Shown here: positions 34,739 through 45,009 of the stretch, piece by piece | Layout: every line of letters starts with the position of its first letter | How positions within the stretch are numbered: the stretch's first letter is position 1 | NCBI RefSeq assembly: GCF_004770475.1 | Contig: NZ_RQHK01000002.1 | Coordinates: forward strand, 660,001-724,000 | Direction: 5' to 3' | DNA: 64,000 bases | Source: Leptospira mtsangambouensis | Lineage (GTDB): Bacteria; Spirochaetota; Leptospiria; Leptospirales; Leptospiraceae | Notes under the pieces: model-generated | The model's database searches: none | Told to the model about the DNA's origin: nothing | The model's input: the letters and a program-made list of their open reading frames with translations, nothing else | Made by a program: the position numbers and the translations under genes

Positions 34739-37483
34739 ATGGAAGAGCAAAAATCGATAAAAGAAACCCTCCAGCAGGGAGCCAGTGGTGACAAAACCAA
34801 GAAGAAACTTGTCATCAAGAAAAAAGCGGCACCTGCAGATGAGAAAAAAGAATCCAGTGCGAGTCCTCAAAGCGCAGCACCTGAAGTAAAACCTTCTGCA
34901 TCCGCTTCGGACAAAAAAAAGGATTTGAATGAACTCATTCGTGAGGAAGCCAAAAGACAGGGACTCGGATCCGGTCCACAAGCTCCTTCCCAAGCATCAC
35001 CCATTGTGTCCCGGCCAGAAAGAAAACCGGAACCACAACCAGAACGAGAAAGACCTCCGATGGATCGTAAACCCGAGTCCATCCTTTCTGGTGATACTTC
35101 TTCTCCTAACTACCGTTCCGGTGGTGGCCAAGGCCAGGGAGGAGGAAACCAAGGTTATTTTAGAAAAGAAGATCGAAACCCTATTGTTTCAAGACCGACT
35201 ACTCCTCGCCCGCAAAGGCAAGATGGACAAGGCGGCGGTGGCGGTGGTTACCAAGGAAATCGCGGACCTGGACAAGGTGGTGGCGGTTACCAAGGGAATC
35301 GTGGACCTGGACAAGGTGGCGGTGGTTACCAAGGGAATCGTGGGCCTGGACAAGGTGGCGGTTACCAAGGGAATCGCGGACCTGGACAAGGTGGCGGTGG
35401 TTACCAAGGGAATCGTGGCCCTGGACAGGGTGGTGGTTACCAAGGGAATCGTGGCCCCGGACAAGGTGGACCAGGTGGTGGTTACCAAGGAAATCGTGGA
35501 GCAAGACCAATTGGCCAAGGTGGACCTGGTGCGGGTAGACCTCCTGGCGATACTCCGTTCGGTGCACCGGGCGGAATTCCAGGTGCTGGCGCTGGCGGTG
35601 CCAGTGGCGCTAAAAAGAAAGTATTCGATAAAGAAAAGGGCGGTAGAGAAGAAAACGAAAACACTAAGTTTTTCAAACAATCTTTCCGCAAACAAAAGGC
35701 ACAGGCTGCCGCTTTAGCAGCAGTTCCTAAAGAAATCTCCATTTTGGAAAACATCCAAGTGGGTGAAATTGCCAAAAAACTGAATTTAAAACCAGGTGAA
35801 GTCATCAGTAAACTCATGAAAATGGGGATGATGGTGACCATCAACAATGTGATCGATGCCGAAACGGCATCCATCCTCGCAGATGATTATGGTTGTAAGG
35901 TGAAAATTGTTTCCCTTTATGATGAAACTGTCATCGAAGAAGAGAAGGATGCTCCGGAAGACTACATCACACGTCCTCCAGTGGTGACTATCATGGGTCA
36001 CGTTGACCATGGTAAAACAAAACTTCTTGATACCATTCGTTCGTCTCGAGTGGCAGAAGGGGAATCGGGTGGAATCACTCAGCACATTGGTGCCTACCAA
36101 GTAGAAACCAATCGTGGAAAAATTGCCTTCCTCGATACTCCGGGTCACGAAGCCTTCACTTCCATGAGAGCACGTGGTGCTTCCGTAACCGACATTGTTG
36201 TGTTAGTTGTTGCAGCCGACGACGGGGTGATGCCTCAAACGATTGAAGCCATCAACCACGCCAAAGAAGCAGAAGTTCCTATCATTGTTGCGGTAAACAA
36301 AATTGATCTACCAGCAGCGAACCCAGAAAAGGTGAGACAAGAACTTTCTAACTACGGCTTACAACCAGAAGAATGGGGTGGAACAACCATCTTCTGTGAT
36401 ATTTCTGCTAAAAATAATATTGGTATTGATAAACTACTCGAGATGCTTCTCATCCAAGCAGAACTTCTTGATCACAAAGCCAATCCAAAACGAAAAGCAA
36501 AAGGAACCATTGTCGAAGCAAAACTCGATCCGGGTCGTGGTGCTGTGGCAACCGTTCTCATCCAAAACGGAACTCTTCGTGTGGGAGATGCCTTTGTTGC
36601 GGGAGTTCATGCAGGTCGTGTGCGAGCTATGTATGACGATCTTGGTCATTCCATCCGTGAAGCGGGTCCATCCTTTCCTGCCCTTGTGACAGGTCTCGAT
36701 GGGGTTCCAGATGCAGGGGCGCCATTTGATGTGGTGATTGATGACAAAGAAGCGAGAAGTATTTCTCATAGCCGTCAAGATTATGAGAGACTAGGCCAAT
36801 CGAAAAATGCGGCCACTCGTGTCACACTCGACAACATGAGTGAGATCATCAAACAAGGTGCTCTCAAAGAACTCAAAGTCATCATCAAAGCGGACGTTCG
36901 TGGATCAACTGAGGCAGTTAAAGAAGCACTCGAAAAACTTTCGACTGCTGATGTTCGTCTCAATGTAATCCATGCAGGAACGGGAGCCATTGTTGATTCC
37001 GATATCATTTTGGCATCGGCTTCGAACGCCATCGTAATTGGTTTCCATACTCGTGCGAATCCAAAAACAGTTTCACTTGCAGAGAAAGAAAAAGTAGAAA
37101 TCAAATACTACAGTATCATCTATGATGTGGTAAACGAAGTGAAAGCTTCCATGGAAGGAATGCTCGAACCTGAAAAAGTAGAAAACGTAATTGGTAAGGT
37201 AGAAATCCGAGACGTATTCAAAATTTCTAAAGTCGGTAACATCGCAGGTTGTATGGTGAAATCTGGTAAGGTCACAAAACAAGCTTATGTTCGGGTCATC
37301 TCGAGCGAGTCTGGTGAAATCACTTGGGAAGGGAAGATCAAAAACCTCAAACGTATGAAAGACGATGTGGCTGATGTTCTGACTGGATTTGAGTGTGGTA
37401 TCTTACTTGATGGGTTCAATGACTTCTCAGTGGGTGATGAAATCGAAGCTTACGAGATCCGAGAGATTGCTCGTAAACTGTAA
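34739..37483 (+). CDS. infB: Translation initiation factor IF-2
   Basis: 914 residues. The first 130 are Lys/Pro-rich. Residues about 160-270 are a glycine-rich tract with repeats of [13 protein letters not shown]. An IF2_N domain follows ([19 protein letters not shown]). The GTPase domain has G1 GHVDHGKT (near 417), G3 DTPGH and G4 NKID. Domains II-IV end near [12 protein letters not shown]. It delivers fMet-tRNA to the 30S subunit. The repetitive N-terminal region is unusually long and regular; the catalytic part is standard. Confidence 0.97.
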   Translation: MEEQKSIKETLQQGASGDKTKKKLVIKKKAAPADEKKESSASPQSAAPEVKPSASASDKKKDLNELIREEAKRQGLGSGPQAPSQASPIVSRPERKPEPQPERERPPMDRKPESILSGDTSSPNYRSGGGQGQGGGNQGYFRKEDRNPIVSRPTTPRPQRQDGQGGGGGGYQGNRGPGQGGGGYQGNRGPGQGGGGYQGNRGPGQGGGYQGNRGPGQGGGGYQGNRGPGQGGGYQGNRGPGQGGPGGGYQGNRGARPIGQGGPGAGRPPGDTPFGAPGGIPGAGAGGASGAKKKVFDKEKGGREENENTKFFKQSFRKQKAQAAALAAVPKEISILENIQVGEIAKKLNLKPGEVISKLMKMGMMVTINNVIDAETASILADDYGCKVKIVSLYDETVIEEEKDAPEDYITRPPVVTIMGHVDHGKTKLLDTIRSSRVAEGESGGITQHIGAYQVETNRGKIAFLDTPGHEAFTSMRARGASVTDIVVLVVAADDGVMPQTIEAINHAKEAEVPIIVAVNKIDLPAANPEKVRQELSNYGLQPEEWGGTTIFCDISAKNNIGIDKLLEMLLIQAELLDHKANPKRKAKGTIVEAKLDPGRGAVATVLIQNGTLRVGDAFVAGVHAGRVRAMYDDLGHSIREAGPSFPALVTGLDGVPDAGAPFDVVIDDKEARSISHSRQDYERLGQSKNAATRVTLDNMSEIIKQGALKELKVIIKADVRGSTEAVKEALEKLSTADVRLNVIHAGTGAIVDSDIILASASNAIVIGFHTRANPKTVSLAEKEKVEIKYYSIIYDVVNEVKASMEGMLEPEKVENVIGKVEIRDVFKISKVGNIAGCMVKSGKVTKQAYVRVISSESGEITWEGKIKNLKRMKDDVADVLTGFECGILLDGFNDFSVGDEIEAYEIREIARKL
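35222..35510 (+). repeat. In-frame tandem repeat in infB (Gly/Gln/Arg-rich)
   Basis: Seven or so imperfect units of 33-39 bases with the core GGTTACCAAGGGAATCGTGG encode [11 protein letters not shown](G). Unit lengths are multiples of three, so the reading frame is kept. Copy number probably varies between strains. The tract also creates long open frames on the other strand that are not genes. Confidence 0.9.
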
Positions 37484-37493
37484 GGTAACGTAA

Positions 37494-37925
37494 ATGAATC
37501 CCATTCGAATGAAAAAACTCGAATCGGAGATCATTCGCCTTATCTCCACAGCCATTTTGGAAGGCAAGGTAAAGGACCCTCGGGTCTTTTTACCGAGTTT
37601 CCATCGGATTGAGATCAGCGAAGATTTGCAATATGCAAAAGTGTATTTCACTGCTCTTTGTAATAACAACGAAAGAAAAAAACTCACACAGGGACTAGTT
37701 TCTTGTGCTGGTTTTCTTTCCTCTCTTGTGGGAAAAAATCTTCACCTTCACACCAACCCAAGATTTACATTTGTCTGGGACAATAACTACATCAAAAGTT
37801 TAGAAGTGAATCGTCTCATTGATGAATCCGCTCCCAAAACTTTATTTGAAGAACTTCATCCGGAGGAATCGGTAGAAGATACTGGTTCTGAAGAGGATTC
37901 AGAATCAAATCCAAATAGCAAGTAA
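37494..37925 (+). CDS. rbfA: Ribosome-binding factor A
   Basis: 143 residues. The KH-like fold of RbfA is clear: MNPIRMKKLESEIIRLISTA, the VKDPRVFLPSFHRIEISEDL segment, and the AKVYFTALC strand, ending NPRFTFVWDNNY. An acidic tail closes the protein. RbfA binds 16S rRNA helix 1 during late 30S maturation. It follows infB by 10 bases and precedes truB. Confidence 0.93.
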   Translation: MNPIRMKKLESEIIRLISTAILEGKVKDPRVFLPSFHRIEISEDLQYAKVYFTALCNNNERKKLTQGLVSCAGFLSSLVGKNLHLHTNPRFTFVWDNNYIKSLEVNRLIDESAPKTLFEELHPEESVEDTGSEEDSESNPNSK

Positions 37926-37947
37926 CATTGTATAGGTGGATATTCCT

Positions 37948-38877
37948 ATGTCGAAACCTTATCGTTCTGGATTTTTATTTGTCTACAAACCACCTGGGAT
38001 CACAAGTTCCGATTTAGTATTGAAAACCAAACGATTGTTAAGTCAAAAATCCGTGGGACATACAGGAACCTTGGACCGGTTTGCCGAAGGTTTACTCATT
38101 TTACCTTGTGGGGACTACACTGCCTTTTCCCAAGTATTTTTAGGAAAAGATAAATCTTATTTTGCTGAAGTGACTGTGGGTTTAAAAACCGATTCGGGAG
38201 ATTCAGATGGGGTGGTGGAAGTGGATGAAAGGGAGACGATCCTACCTCGTTTTGAATCCGAATTTCCGATTAGTCGTCTAGAAGAGGAACTGAATCGACT
38301 CACCGCTCTCACCTCGCAAAAAGCACCGAAAATTTCTGCCCTGAAAGTGGGAGGAAAACGCCAGTCGGATTTAGTCCGGGAAGGTTCGGTGGTTGAAGAA
38401 AAAGAAAGGCAAATCTCGATCTACCAAGTGGCAGACATCCAAAAGACCAAATTAGGTTTTTCCTTTCGAATACATGTAAGTTCTGGAACCTACATTCGGA
38501 AAATCATCCTCGACCTTTCGGAGAAGTGGGGAATCCCACTGTCCCTACAAAGACTGGTCCGTGAATCCATTGGGGATTACGATTTGAAAGATGTGAAAAC
38601 TCTGGACCAAATTTCCCCCCATGACCTCAGAAATTGGAAAGAAGTATTCCCACTTCCCACCCGCATTGTGGACGAGGCAGAGAAAAAAGCCGTCATCCAC
38701 GGGGGATACATCTGGGACAAACTCCCGAAGCCCGTCGAAAACGGGTTTTACATTCTCGACGCAGACGAGGATACCATCCTTGCTTGGTGTGATTACCAAG
38801 GGAAACCGGACCACATTCCTTACCGGTACAGAAAAGTATTTTTTGACCCTGCTGCAAAAATTATGTTTTCTAAATGA
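37948..38877 (+). CDS. truB: tRNA pseudouridine(55) synthase TruB
   Basis: 309 residues from the ATG at 37948, which has AGGTGG eight bases upstream; a GTG at 37936 is in frame but less likely. Motifs: FVYKPPGITSSDLV, the catalytic Asp in GHTGTLDRFAEGLL, the SQKAPKISALKVGG segment, and YIRKIILDLSEKWG. The usual G-T-L-D-P is G-T-L-D-R here, with the Asp kept. It modifies U55 in the T-loop of tRNAs. It is in the standard operon position after rbfA. Confidence 0.95.
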   Translation: MSKPYRSGFLFVYKPPGITSSDLVLKTKRLLSQKSVGHTGTLDRFAEGLLILPCGDYTAFSQVFLGKDKSYFAEVTVGLKTDSGDSDGVVEVDERETILPRFESEFPISRLEEELNRLTALTSQKAPKISALKVGGKRQSDLVREGSVVEEKERQISIYQVADIQKTKLGFSFRIHVSSGTYIRKIILDLSEKWGIPLSLQRLVRESIGDYDLKDVKTLDQISPHDLRNWKEVFPLPTRIVDEAEKKAVIHGGYIWDKLPKPVENGFYILDADEDTILAWCDYQGKPDHIPYRYRKVFFDPAAKIMFSK

Positions 38878-38903
38878 GTCCGTATTAAAATCTGGACACC
38901 AGT

Positions 38904-39170
38904 ATGATCACAAAAGAACAAAAACAGCAGATCATTGCTACATTCGGTAGCAAACCAAACGACACAGGTTCTGCAGAAGTACAAATCGCTCTTCTCGACT
39001 CTCGAATCAAAGACCTTACTGAGCATTTCAAAGCGAATAAGAAGGACTTTCACTCTCGCCGCGGTCTAATCGCAATGGTGAACCAGAGAAAGAGTTTGTT
39101 GGAATATTTGAAAAAGTCCAACGTAGAAAGTTATAAAAAGCTGATTGAAAAACTCGGCCTTAGGAAGTAA
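38904..39170 (+). CDS. rpsO: 30S ribosomal protein S15
   Basis: 88 residues, the normal S15 length. Motifs include [20 protein letters not shown] and [20 protein letters not shown], ending [21 protein letters not shown]15 binds 16S rRNA in the central domain. It starts 26 bases after truB and is followed by pnp after 5 bases, the order in which S15 and PNPase expression are often linked. Confidence 0.98.
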   Translation: MITKEQKQQIIATFGSKPNDTGSAEVQIALLDSRIKDLTEHFKANKKDFHSRRGLIAMVNQRKSLLEYLKKSNVESYKKLIEKLGLRK

Positions 39171-39175
39171 TTCCT

Positions 39176-41266
39176 ATGGCTACAGAGTTCACTGGTTCTT
39201 GGGGTAGAGACTCTATCACCATTGAGACCGGCAAGTGGGCGAAACAAGCTCACGGGTCGGTTGTATACAAAACCGGAAATTTGGTCTTGCTTGCGACTGT
39301 TTGTGCAGCTGACGAACCAAAAGAAGGACAAGATTTTTTCCCTCTCACTTGCGAATACACGGAGAAAGCTTACTCAGTAGGTCGTTTTCCAGGCGGTTAC
39401 TTCAAACGAGAAGCAAAACCGGCAGAACATGAAGTTCTCCTTTCTAGAATTTTAGATCGTCCGATTCGCCCAATGTTCCCTGAAGGTTACTTCTCGGAAG
39501 TACAACTTCTCATACAAGTATTATCAGCAGACAAACAAGTTTCTGTCCAAGGCCATGCGATCAACGCAGCTTCGGCGGCACTTTCTGTATCATCGATTCC
39601 TTTTGCGGGTCCCATTGCTGGTGCTCGTATCGGTCGTATCGGTGGAGAGTTTATCTTAAACCCAACCAACGAAGAAATTACAAAATCCGATTTGGATTTG
39701 GTAGTTGCGGGAACAAAAGATGCCATCGTCATGATCGAAGGGGAAGCAAACGAAATCTCCAAAGAAGATATGATGGCAGCACTTCGTTTTGCCCAAGAAC
39801 AGTTGAAAGTGGCTGTGGCAATGCAAGAAGAGTTGGCTAAGAAAAATGGAACTGTCAAAAAGGAAGTTGTTTTAAAAGCTCCTGACAAAGAACTCCATGC
39901 AAAAATTCGTGAGTTCGCATTCGACCGTTTGACTGTTGCTAACAAAAATGCAGACAAAGCAAAACGTAACGATGACATCAAAGCAATTAACAAAGAAACA
40001 GTAGAACATTTTAAAACTCTACTCGCTCCCGAAGACAAATCAAAAGATATCAAACATTTTTTACATGAATTAGAATACGAAGTGGTCCGCGAACTCGTGC
40101 TAGGCGAAGGAATTCGTTTTGACGGTCGTAAAACCAACGAAATTCGTCAAATTTCTTGTGAGATTGATGTGCTTCCTGGACCTCATGGTTCGGCAGTGTT
40201 TACCAGAGGACAAACCCAATCTCTTGGGGTCATGACTCTTGGAACCACTTCCGACAACCAAAGATACGAAACTTTGGAAGGTTCCAAAGAGAAGAACTTT
40301 ATGTTGCACTACAATTTCCCAGCTTTCTCTGTGGGAGAGGTGCGACGTAACTCAGGTCCTGGCCGACGTGAAATTGGTCATGGAAACCTAGCAGAACGTG
40401 CGATTAAAAAAGTCCTGCCTACTCAAACAGACTTTCCTTATGTCATTCGACTTGTTTCTGAAATTTTAGAATCTAATGGATCGTCCTCAATGGCTTCAGT
40501 TTGTTCGGGAACCTTAGCACTAATGGCTGGTGGAGTTCCGATTTCTGGTCCTGTATCAGGAATTGCGATGGGTCTTTTCAGCGATGAAAAGGGTCGATTT
40601 GCGGTTCTTTCGGATATCGCCGGAATCGAAGATCATTTTGGAGATATGGATTTCAAACTCGCAGGAACCAAAAAAGGGATCACTGCTTTCCAAATGGATC
40701 TAAAAGTAAATGGACTTGGTTTGGAAGTTTTACAAAAAGCCATCGAACAAGCAGAAGTGGGTCGTGACCATATCCTTGGTGAGATGAATAAATCCATTTC
40801 TTCTGTGAAAGGTAATTTGAGCCAAAATGCACCGCGCATCACTCAAAAACAAATTCCAAAAGATCGAATTGGTGAACTCATCGGCCCAGGTGGTAAAATG
40901 ATCCGTGCGATTATTGAACAATCTGGATCAGAAATTTCTGTGGATGACACAGGTAAAGTGACCATTGCTTCACCAAGTGAAGAGTCTAAAGCAAAAGCCA
41001 TCGCCATGATTGATGGGATCTTTGAAGAAATCGAAGTAGGAAAAATCTACGATGGTGTCATCAAACGAATTGCAGACTTTGGTGCTTTTGTGGAAATCCT
41101 TCCAGGCAAAGAAGGACTCTGCCATATCTCTAAACTAGATGTGAAACGAGTGCAATCGGTTCGTGATATTGTTTCCGAAGGGGACAAAATTCAGGTAAAG
41201 GTGATTTCCGTTGATAAAATGGGAAAAATCGATCTTTCTCGTAAGGATGTCCTTTTAGACAACTAA
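39176..41266 (+). CDS. pnp: Polyribonucleotide nucleotidyltransferase (PNPase)
   Basis: 696 residues. Two RNase PH domains are evident, with [20 protein letters not shown] in the first and [16 protein letters not shown] plus [20 protein letters not shown] in the second. KH ([20 protein letters not shown]) and S1 ([20 protein letters not shown]) domains complete the protein. It degrades RNA 3' to 5' with phosphate. A strong hairpin follows 5 bases after the stop. Confidence 0.98.
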   Translation: MATEFTGSWGRDSITIETGKWAKQAHGSVVYKTGNLVLLATVCAADEPKEGQDFFPLTCEYTEKAYSVGRFPGGYFKREAKPAEHEVLLSRILDRPIRPMFPEGYFSEVQLLIQVLSADKQVSVQGHAINAASAALSVSSIPFAGPIAGARIGRIGGEFILNPTNEEITKSDLDLVVAGTKDAIVMIEGEANEISKEDMMAALRFAQEQLKVAVAMQEELAKKNGTVKKEVVLKAPDKELHAKIREFAFDRLTVANKNADKAKRNDDIKAINKETVEHFKTLLAPEDKSKDIKHFLHELEYEVVRELVLGEGIRFDGRKTNEIRQISCEIDVLPGPHGSAVFTRGQTQSLGVMTLGTTSDNQRYETLEGSKEKNFMLHYNFPAFSVGEVRRNSGPGRREIGHGNLAERAIKKVLPTQTDFPYVIRLVSEILESNGSSSMASVCSGTLALMAGGVPISGPVSGIAMGLFSDEKGRFAVLSDIAGIEDHFGDMDFKLAGTKKGITAFQMDLKVNGLGLEVLQKAIEQAEVGRDHILGEMNKSISSVKGNLSQNAPRITQKQIPKDRIGELIGPGGKMIRAIIEQSGSEISVDDTGKVTIASPSEESKAKAIAMIDGIFEEIEVGKIYDGVIKRIADFGAFVEILPGKEGLCHISKLDVKRVQSVRDIVSEGDKIQVKVISVDKMGKIDLSRKDVLLDN

Positions 41267-41271
41267 ACAGT

Positions 41272-41291
41272 CCCCAAACGACTGTTTGGGG
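41272..41291 (+). promoter_or_regulatory. Hairpin overlapping the ribosome site of the M16 protease gene
   Basis: CCCCAAAC-GACT-GTTTGGGG is a perfect 8-base-pair stem. No T-run follows, so it is a poor terminator. Its 3' arm runs into GGGGGGAG, the likely Shine-Dalgarno of the gene starting at 41304. When folded it would hide part of that site. Confidence 0.65.
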
Positions 41292-41303
41292 GGAGTAAAA
41301 CCA

Positions 41304-42590
41304 ATGGCATCCGTCATCGAATGCAAACGAACCGTTTTACCCAACGGGTTAACGGTTCTCTTTCAACCTATGAAACACGCATCCTCAATGGGGGTGGGTG
41401 TTTTTTTGAAACAAGGCAGTCTTGCCGAAACTAATTCCGAACATGGATACTTTCACTTTTTAGAGCATATGCTCTTTAAGGATACGGAACGTAGAACGAG
41501 TAAAGAAATTGCTGAGTCGATTGAACGAGTCGGTGGAATTCTAAATGGTTCGACTGGTCGTGAATACACACAGTACTACGTGGTCGCAATCAAAGACCAA
41601 GCAGAACTTGCTTTTGATATTCTTTCCGATATGTTATTTCGTCCTCTCTTTCGCAAAGAAGACATCCATACAGAAAAGGGTGTCATTATGGAAGAAATGC
41701 GTTCTTACGAAGACGCTCCCGATGACTTTGTTTATGATTATTATTTTCGTAATATCTTTGGAAAGTCACCTTACGGCCGTGATATCATTGGGACTAAAAT
41801 ATCAGTCACTGGAGTGAGTGAAAAATCCATCCGCAGTTTTTTTGAAAAACATTATTTCCCTAAAAATATGGTGATTTCCGTTTCTGGAAATTTCACTTGG
41901 GAAAAAATTTTGGACCTAACTAATAAATATTTTTCTTTTGAAAATCCTGTAGGTAAAAATCCGACGGAGCTCATCATTCCAGCACCTAAAAAAAGTTATT
42001 CGAAGCATTTGGAGCGTCGTAAAATCGAACAGTTCCATATCATGCTTGGTGTGAATGGAAACAAAAGGGACTACCGAACAGTGACTGTCACCCAACTCAT
42101 CTCGACAATCCTTGGTGGGGGAATGGCATCTCGTCTTTTCCAAAACATCAGAGAAAAAGAAGGGCTTTGTTATAGCATTTATAGTTTTCCTTCCTATTAC
42201 AAAACAACGGGATTATTTTCCATCTCTTCTGCCACTTCCAAAGAAAAGGCAGCGCGTTGTGTGGAACTCATTCTAAAGGAATTGGAAAGTATTTCTAAAA
42301 ATGGTTTTTCCAAATCAGAACTTGCCGATGCAAAATCTAACCAAATGGGATCGATTGCCATCGGATACGAACTTCCTGAAAACCGAATGAATAATATTGG
42401 TCTCCAGGAAATTTATTATGGTAAGTATTTTTCTTTGGAAGACCGAATGAAATCCATCAAGTCGGTGACCTTAGAGGAAATCAATGAAACCGCAAAACAA
42501 TTGTTTGATCTAAAAAAAGTGCATTTGTCTTGTGTGGGAGATATGTCAGAATCTCAGTTTGCCAAAATCCCCGTACAGTTTGGTGGTTAG
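41304..42590 (+). CDS. M16-family zinc peptidase
   Basis: About 428 residues from the ATG at 41304. The inverted zinc motif H-x-x-E-H appears as FHFLEHMLFKDT. The distal Glu is in the EKGVIMEEMRSYEDAPD region. The C-terminal half has the R/Y motif region GMASRLFQNIREKEGLCYSI. It resembles the processing-peptidase-like single-unit M16B members (such as the B. subtilis YmxG/MlpA type) that often sit next to pnp. No signal peptide, so it is cytoplasmic. The hairpin at its ribosome site may tie its translation to events at the pnp 3' end. Confidence 0.93.
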   Translation: MASVIECKRTVLPNGLTVLFQPMKHASSMGVGVFLKQGSLAETNSEHGYFHFLEHMLFKDTERRTSKEIAESIERVGGILNGSTGREYTQYYVVAIKDQAELAFDILSDMLFRPLFRKEDIHTEKGVIMEEMRSYEDAPDDFVYDYYFRNIFGKSPYGRDIIGTKISVTGVSEKSIRSFFEKHYFPKNMVISVSGNFTWEKILDLTNKYFSFENPVGKNPTELIIPAPKKSYSKHLERRKIEQFHIMLGVNGNKRDYRTVTVTQLISTILGGGMASRLFQNIREKEGLCYSIYSFPSYYKTTGLFSISSATSKEKAARCVELILKELESISKNGFSKSELADAKSNQMGSIAIGYELPENRMNNIGLQEIYYGKYFSLEDRMKSIKSVTLEEINETAKQLFDLKKVHLSCVGDMSESQFAKIPVQFGG

Positions 42591-42731
42591 GTGAACAAGG
42601 CCGGAAAGAAGATAGAAAGAAGACTTTAAAAAACAAACTCTGCAAAGAAGATGCGAAGCAGATTGGAATCTTACGCAAGAACCTTCTAGCCTGGAACTAA
42701 TAGACAGAAAACGACGCATACAAAGGACAAA

Positions 42732-43175
42732 ATGAAATTACCTGAAATTCACATTCAGATTTTAAAAGAGGGAGCCGTCATCCCAGAATACAAAACCCAA
42801 GGGGCAGCGGGTATGGATTTGTCGGCCTGCCTTTCTGATAACCTCATCCTTCCCAAAGGCGAAGTGGTTTTTGTTCCGACAGGCCTTGCGATGGCCATTC
42901 CGGAAGGATATGAAGGCCAGATTCGACCAAGGAGTGGATTTTCTACCAAAAACCGGATTGTGATGCCGAATAGTCCCGGAACCATCGACTCTGATTATCG
43001 GGGAGAAATTCTCATCCCACTTTTAAACTTAAGTGGTACCGACTTTGTTTTGGAGCCCGGAACTCGGGTGGCTCAAATGGTGCTTCACTCGGTTGCCCAA
43101 CTTCCCATCCAAGTTGTGGCAGAACTTTCCGCCACAGAAAGGGGAGCCGGTGGATTTGGGAGTACGGGAAAATAA
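42732..43175 (+). CDS. dut: dUTP diphosphatase
   Basis: 147 residues, normal for the trimeric enzyme. The five motifs are present: AAGMDLSACL (1), RPRSGFSTK (2), PGTIDSDYRGEI (3), RVAQMVLHSV (4) and the C-terminal ERGAGGFGSTGK (5). It hydrolyses dUTP to dUMP, keeping uracil out of DNA. It follows the M16 peptidase by about 140 bases and precedes the flagellar operon's own promoter. Confidence 0.97.
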   Translation: MKLPEIHIQILKEGAVIPEYKTQGAAGMDLSACLSDNLILPKGEVVFVPTGLAMAIPEGYEGQIRPRSGFSTKNRIVMPNSPGTIDSDYRGEILIPLLNLSGTDFVLEPGTRVAQMVLHSVAQLPIQVVAELSATERGAGGFGSTGK

Positions 43176-43198
43176 GACATAATTAGAAAAAAAGACAC

Positions 43199-43225
43199 TT
43201 AGCTTTTTTTGAACTCTACCGATAG
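43199..43225 (+). promoter_or_regulatory. Candidate sigma-28 (FliA) promoter of the flgG operon
   Basis: TTAGCTTT (43199-43206), an 11-base spacer and ACCGATAG (43218-43225) compare with the consensus TAAAGTTT-N11-GCCGATAA. The spacer is exact, and the core CCGATA is complete. A transcript would start near 43232, 16 bases before the flgG start. Confidence 0.65.
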
Positions 43226-43247
43226 GAAGCTGTAGAGGTGCCTTTTT

Positions 43248-44045
43248 ATGATGCGATCCCTTTGGACCGGTGCTACCGGGATGATTGCCCAACAATTCCA
43301 TATTGATACGGTGGCCAATAACCTTGCCAACGTAAACACCACTGGTTTTAAAAAGAATCGTGTGGACTTCGAAGATTTAGTGTACCAACACCAAGTGCTT
43401 GCGGGAACTCCAGCCACCTCTGTTTCCGAAATTCCTACTGGAGTGAATGTGGGTCATGGTGTGAAAGTCGCCGCCACACAGAAGTTATTCGAAATTGGAT
43501 CTTTCCAAGCCACAGGAAATAAACTAGACCTTGCTCTAACCGGCGAGATGGCTTTTTTCAAAATCCAAATGCCCGATGGCACTTTCTCTTACTCAAGAGA
43601 TGGATCTTTCAAAATTGATTCGAACCAACAAGTGGTGACCTCTAACGGTTACTTACTCGAACCACCGATCATCCTACCAGAAAATGCCATCCTCAATACC
43701 CTAATGGTTTCCGAAGAAGGGGAAGTGACCGTAAAAATCGGTAACGACATTCGACCAACCACCATTGGCCAATTGGAACTCTACCGGTTTGTAAACCCGG
43801 CAGGTCTCCAGGCTGTGGGGAAAAACTTGTTTCGTGAAACTGTGGCTTCTGGTCCTGAAATTCCAGGGATGCCTTCGCAAGAAGGATATGGAAGTGTTTT
43901 ACAAGGGTTTTTAGAGATGAGTAACGTAAAGATCGTAGAAGAGATGGTGAATATGATTGTGGCACAAAGGGCCTATGAATCCAATTCCAAAACCATCCAA
44001 ACCTCGGATAACATGCTTTCTACGGCGATCGGACTCAAACGTTAA
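43248..44045 (+). CDS. flgG: Flagellar distal-rod protein FlgG
   Basis: 265 residues, typical FlgG length. The N-terminus reads MRSLWTGATGMIAQQFHIDT followed by VANNLANVNTTGFKKNR. The C-terminus is LEMSNVKIVEEMVNMIVAQR and AYESNSKTIQTSDNMLSTA. It forms the distal rod of the flagellar basal body. The first gene of flgG-flgA-flgH-flgI-flgJ, its stop overlapping the flgA start. Either of two adjacent ATGs may be used. Confidence 0.97.
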   Translation: MMRSLWTGATGMIAQQFHIDTVANNLANVNTTGFKKNRVDFEDLVYQHQVLAGTPATSVSEIPTGVNVGHGVKVAATQKLFEIGSFQATGNKLDLALTGEMAFFKIQMPDGTFSYSRDGSFKIDSNQQVVTSNGYLLEPPIILPENAILNTLMVSEEGEVTVKIGNDIRPTTIGQLELYRFVNPAGLQAVGKNLFRETVASGPEIPGMPSQEGYGSVLQGFLEMSNVKIVEEMVNMIVAQRAYESNSKTIQTSDNMLSTAIGLKR

Positions 44046-44995
44046 TGAAACCTTGGGTACTTTTTCTTTTTAGTTTAGGTTTCACTTTGCCCACCTTGGC
44101 AAGTGGGAAAGACTTTCGACTCTACTTAAAACCCAAAACCATTGTGGGTGCAGGGGAGATCCGTCTTTCTGATTTTACCAACTGGAAAGGAAACTGGAAC
44201 CCAGTCATTTTTCAAAATTTACAATCACCCAAAGTTTTGACACCAGAACAATTGGTAGATGTTTTAAATTCTCGTTATAGTTCAGAAACAAAAGAAACAG
44301 GTGAATCTGTTTCCTTTGAAGTGATGGGAAAAGAGGGGATCTTACTTCCGAAAACCGCTACAGTTTCAAAAAAAGAATTGGAACGTTCTCTTTGGAAGGA
44401 TCTGAAAGAATCCGTAGAACAGACGATTGGTGAAGAAGGAGATTTGTTTCGGTTGAGTTCTGAAAAAGATTCTATCCTTACGATCTCTGGAACGAAACTC
44501 GTTTGGCGAAATACGGGTCGCACCCTCCACGGGGGGAAAAGGCTTTTCCCATTGGATTATTATTTTGAAGGGAAGATGATCCATTCGGAATCGGTTCCTT
44601 TTTTGATTGAAGAAAAGAAAAAGGCTTACTTTACAACAAAAGAAATCCCAGCAAAAACTGTGCTCACAGAAGAAGATGTAGAACTTCGCTCTTTTTTTAC
44701 CGCTGATCATAACCGCGAGTATGTGGAAGAAAGTCCTGTTGGGAAAACGGCTCTGAATGCTCTCTTGAGTGATGCGACCATTGAAAAAAAACAAGTGAGA
44801 ACTTTACATACCATTGAAAGAGGACAAGAGGTTCAACTTGTGTATACAACTGGAAATCTATTCTTAAAAATCAAAACAAGGGCATTGGCATCGGGAAACA
44901 AAGGGGATGAAATCCCTGTTCTCAATCTAGCTTCCCAAAAAATCATAAAAGCTAGAGTCCAAAACGAAGGGATCTGCCTTCTGGAAGAAATTTAG
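44045..44995 (+). CDS. flgA: Flagellar P-ring assembly chaperone FlgA
   Basis: 316 residues with a signal peptide (about 1-19, ending TLASG). The C-terminal SAF domain shows TKEIPAKTVLTEEDVELRSF, a VGKTALNALLSDATIEKKQV segment, and the typical end RGQEVQLVYTTGNLFLKIKT. FlgA is exported to the periplasm, where it helps FlgI polymerise around the rod. The start overlaps the flgG stop by one base. The N-terminal ~160 residues are long and less conserved. Confidence 0.88.
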   Translation: MKPWVLFLFSLGFTLPTLASGKDFRLYLKPKTIVGAGEIRLSDFTNWKGNWNPVIFQNLQSPKVLTPEQLVDVLNSRYSSETKETGESVSFEVMGKEGILLPKTATVSKKELERSLWKDLKESVEQTIGEEGDLFRLSSEKDSILTISGTKLVWRNTGRTLHGGKRLFPLDYYFEGKMIHSESVPFLIEEKKKAYFTTKEIPAKTVLTEEDVELRSFFTADHNREYVEESPVGKTALNALLSDATIEKKQVRTLHTIERGQEVQLVYTTGNLFLKIKTRALASGNKGDEIPVLNLASQKIIKARVQNEGICLLEEI

Positions 44996-45009
44996 GAGAA
45001 TTCTGAATC

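Noticed and set aside
35222..35510. Regular direct repeats that could suggest a CRISPR array
   Set aside because: Units are contiguous, in frame and code for [11 protein letters not shown] in IF-2. There are no unique spacers of constant length and no cas genes.
35189..35695. Long minus-strand open frames (168 and 122 codons) across the infB repeat
   Set aside because: They are produced by the low-complexity Gly-rich repeat of infB and encode low-complexity Thr/Ser or His/Gly text without a ribosome site.
39487..40137. 216-codon open frame on the minus strand inside pnp
   Set aside because: Antisense shadow of a clear pnp gene; the protein is Ser/Ala-rich with no motif.
41272..41291. Hairpin after pnp as a rho-independent terminator
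   Set aside because: GGAGTAAAACC follows it instead of a T-run, and a gene starts 13 bases downstream.
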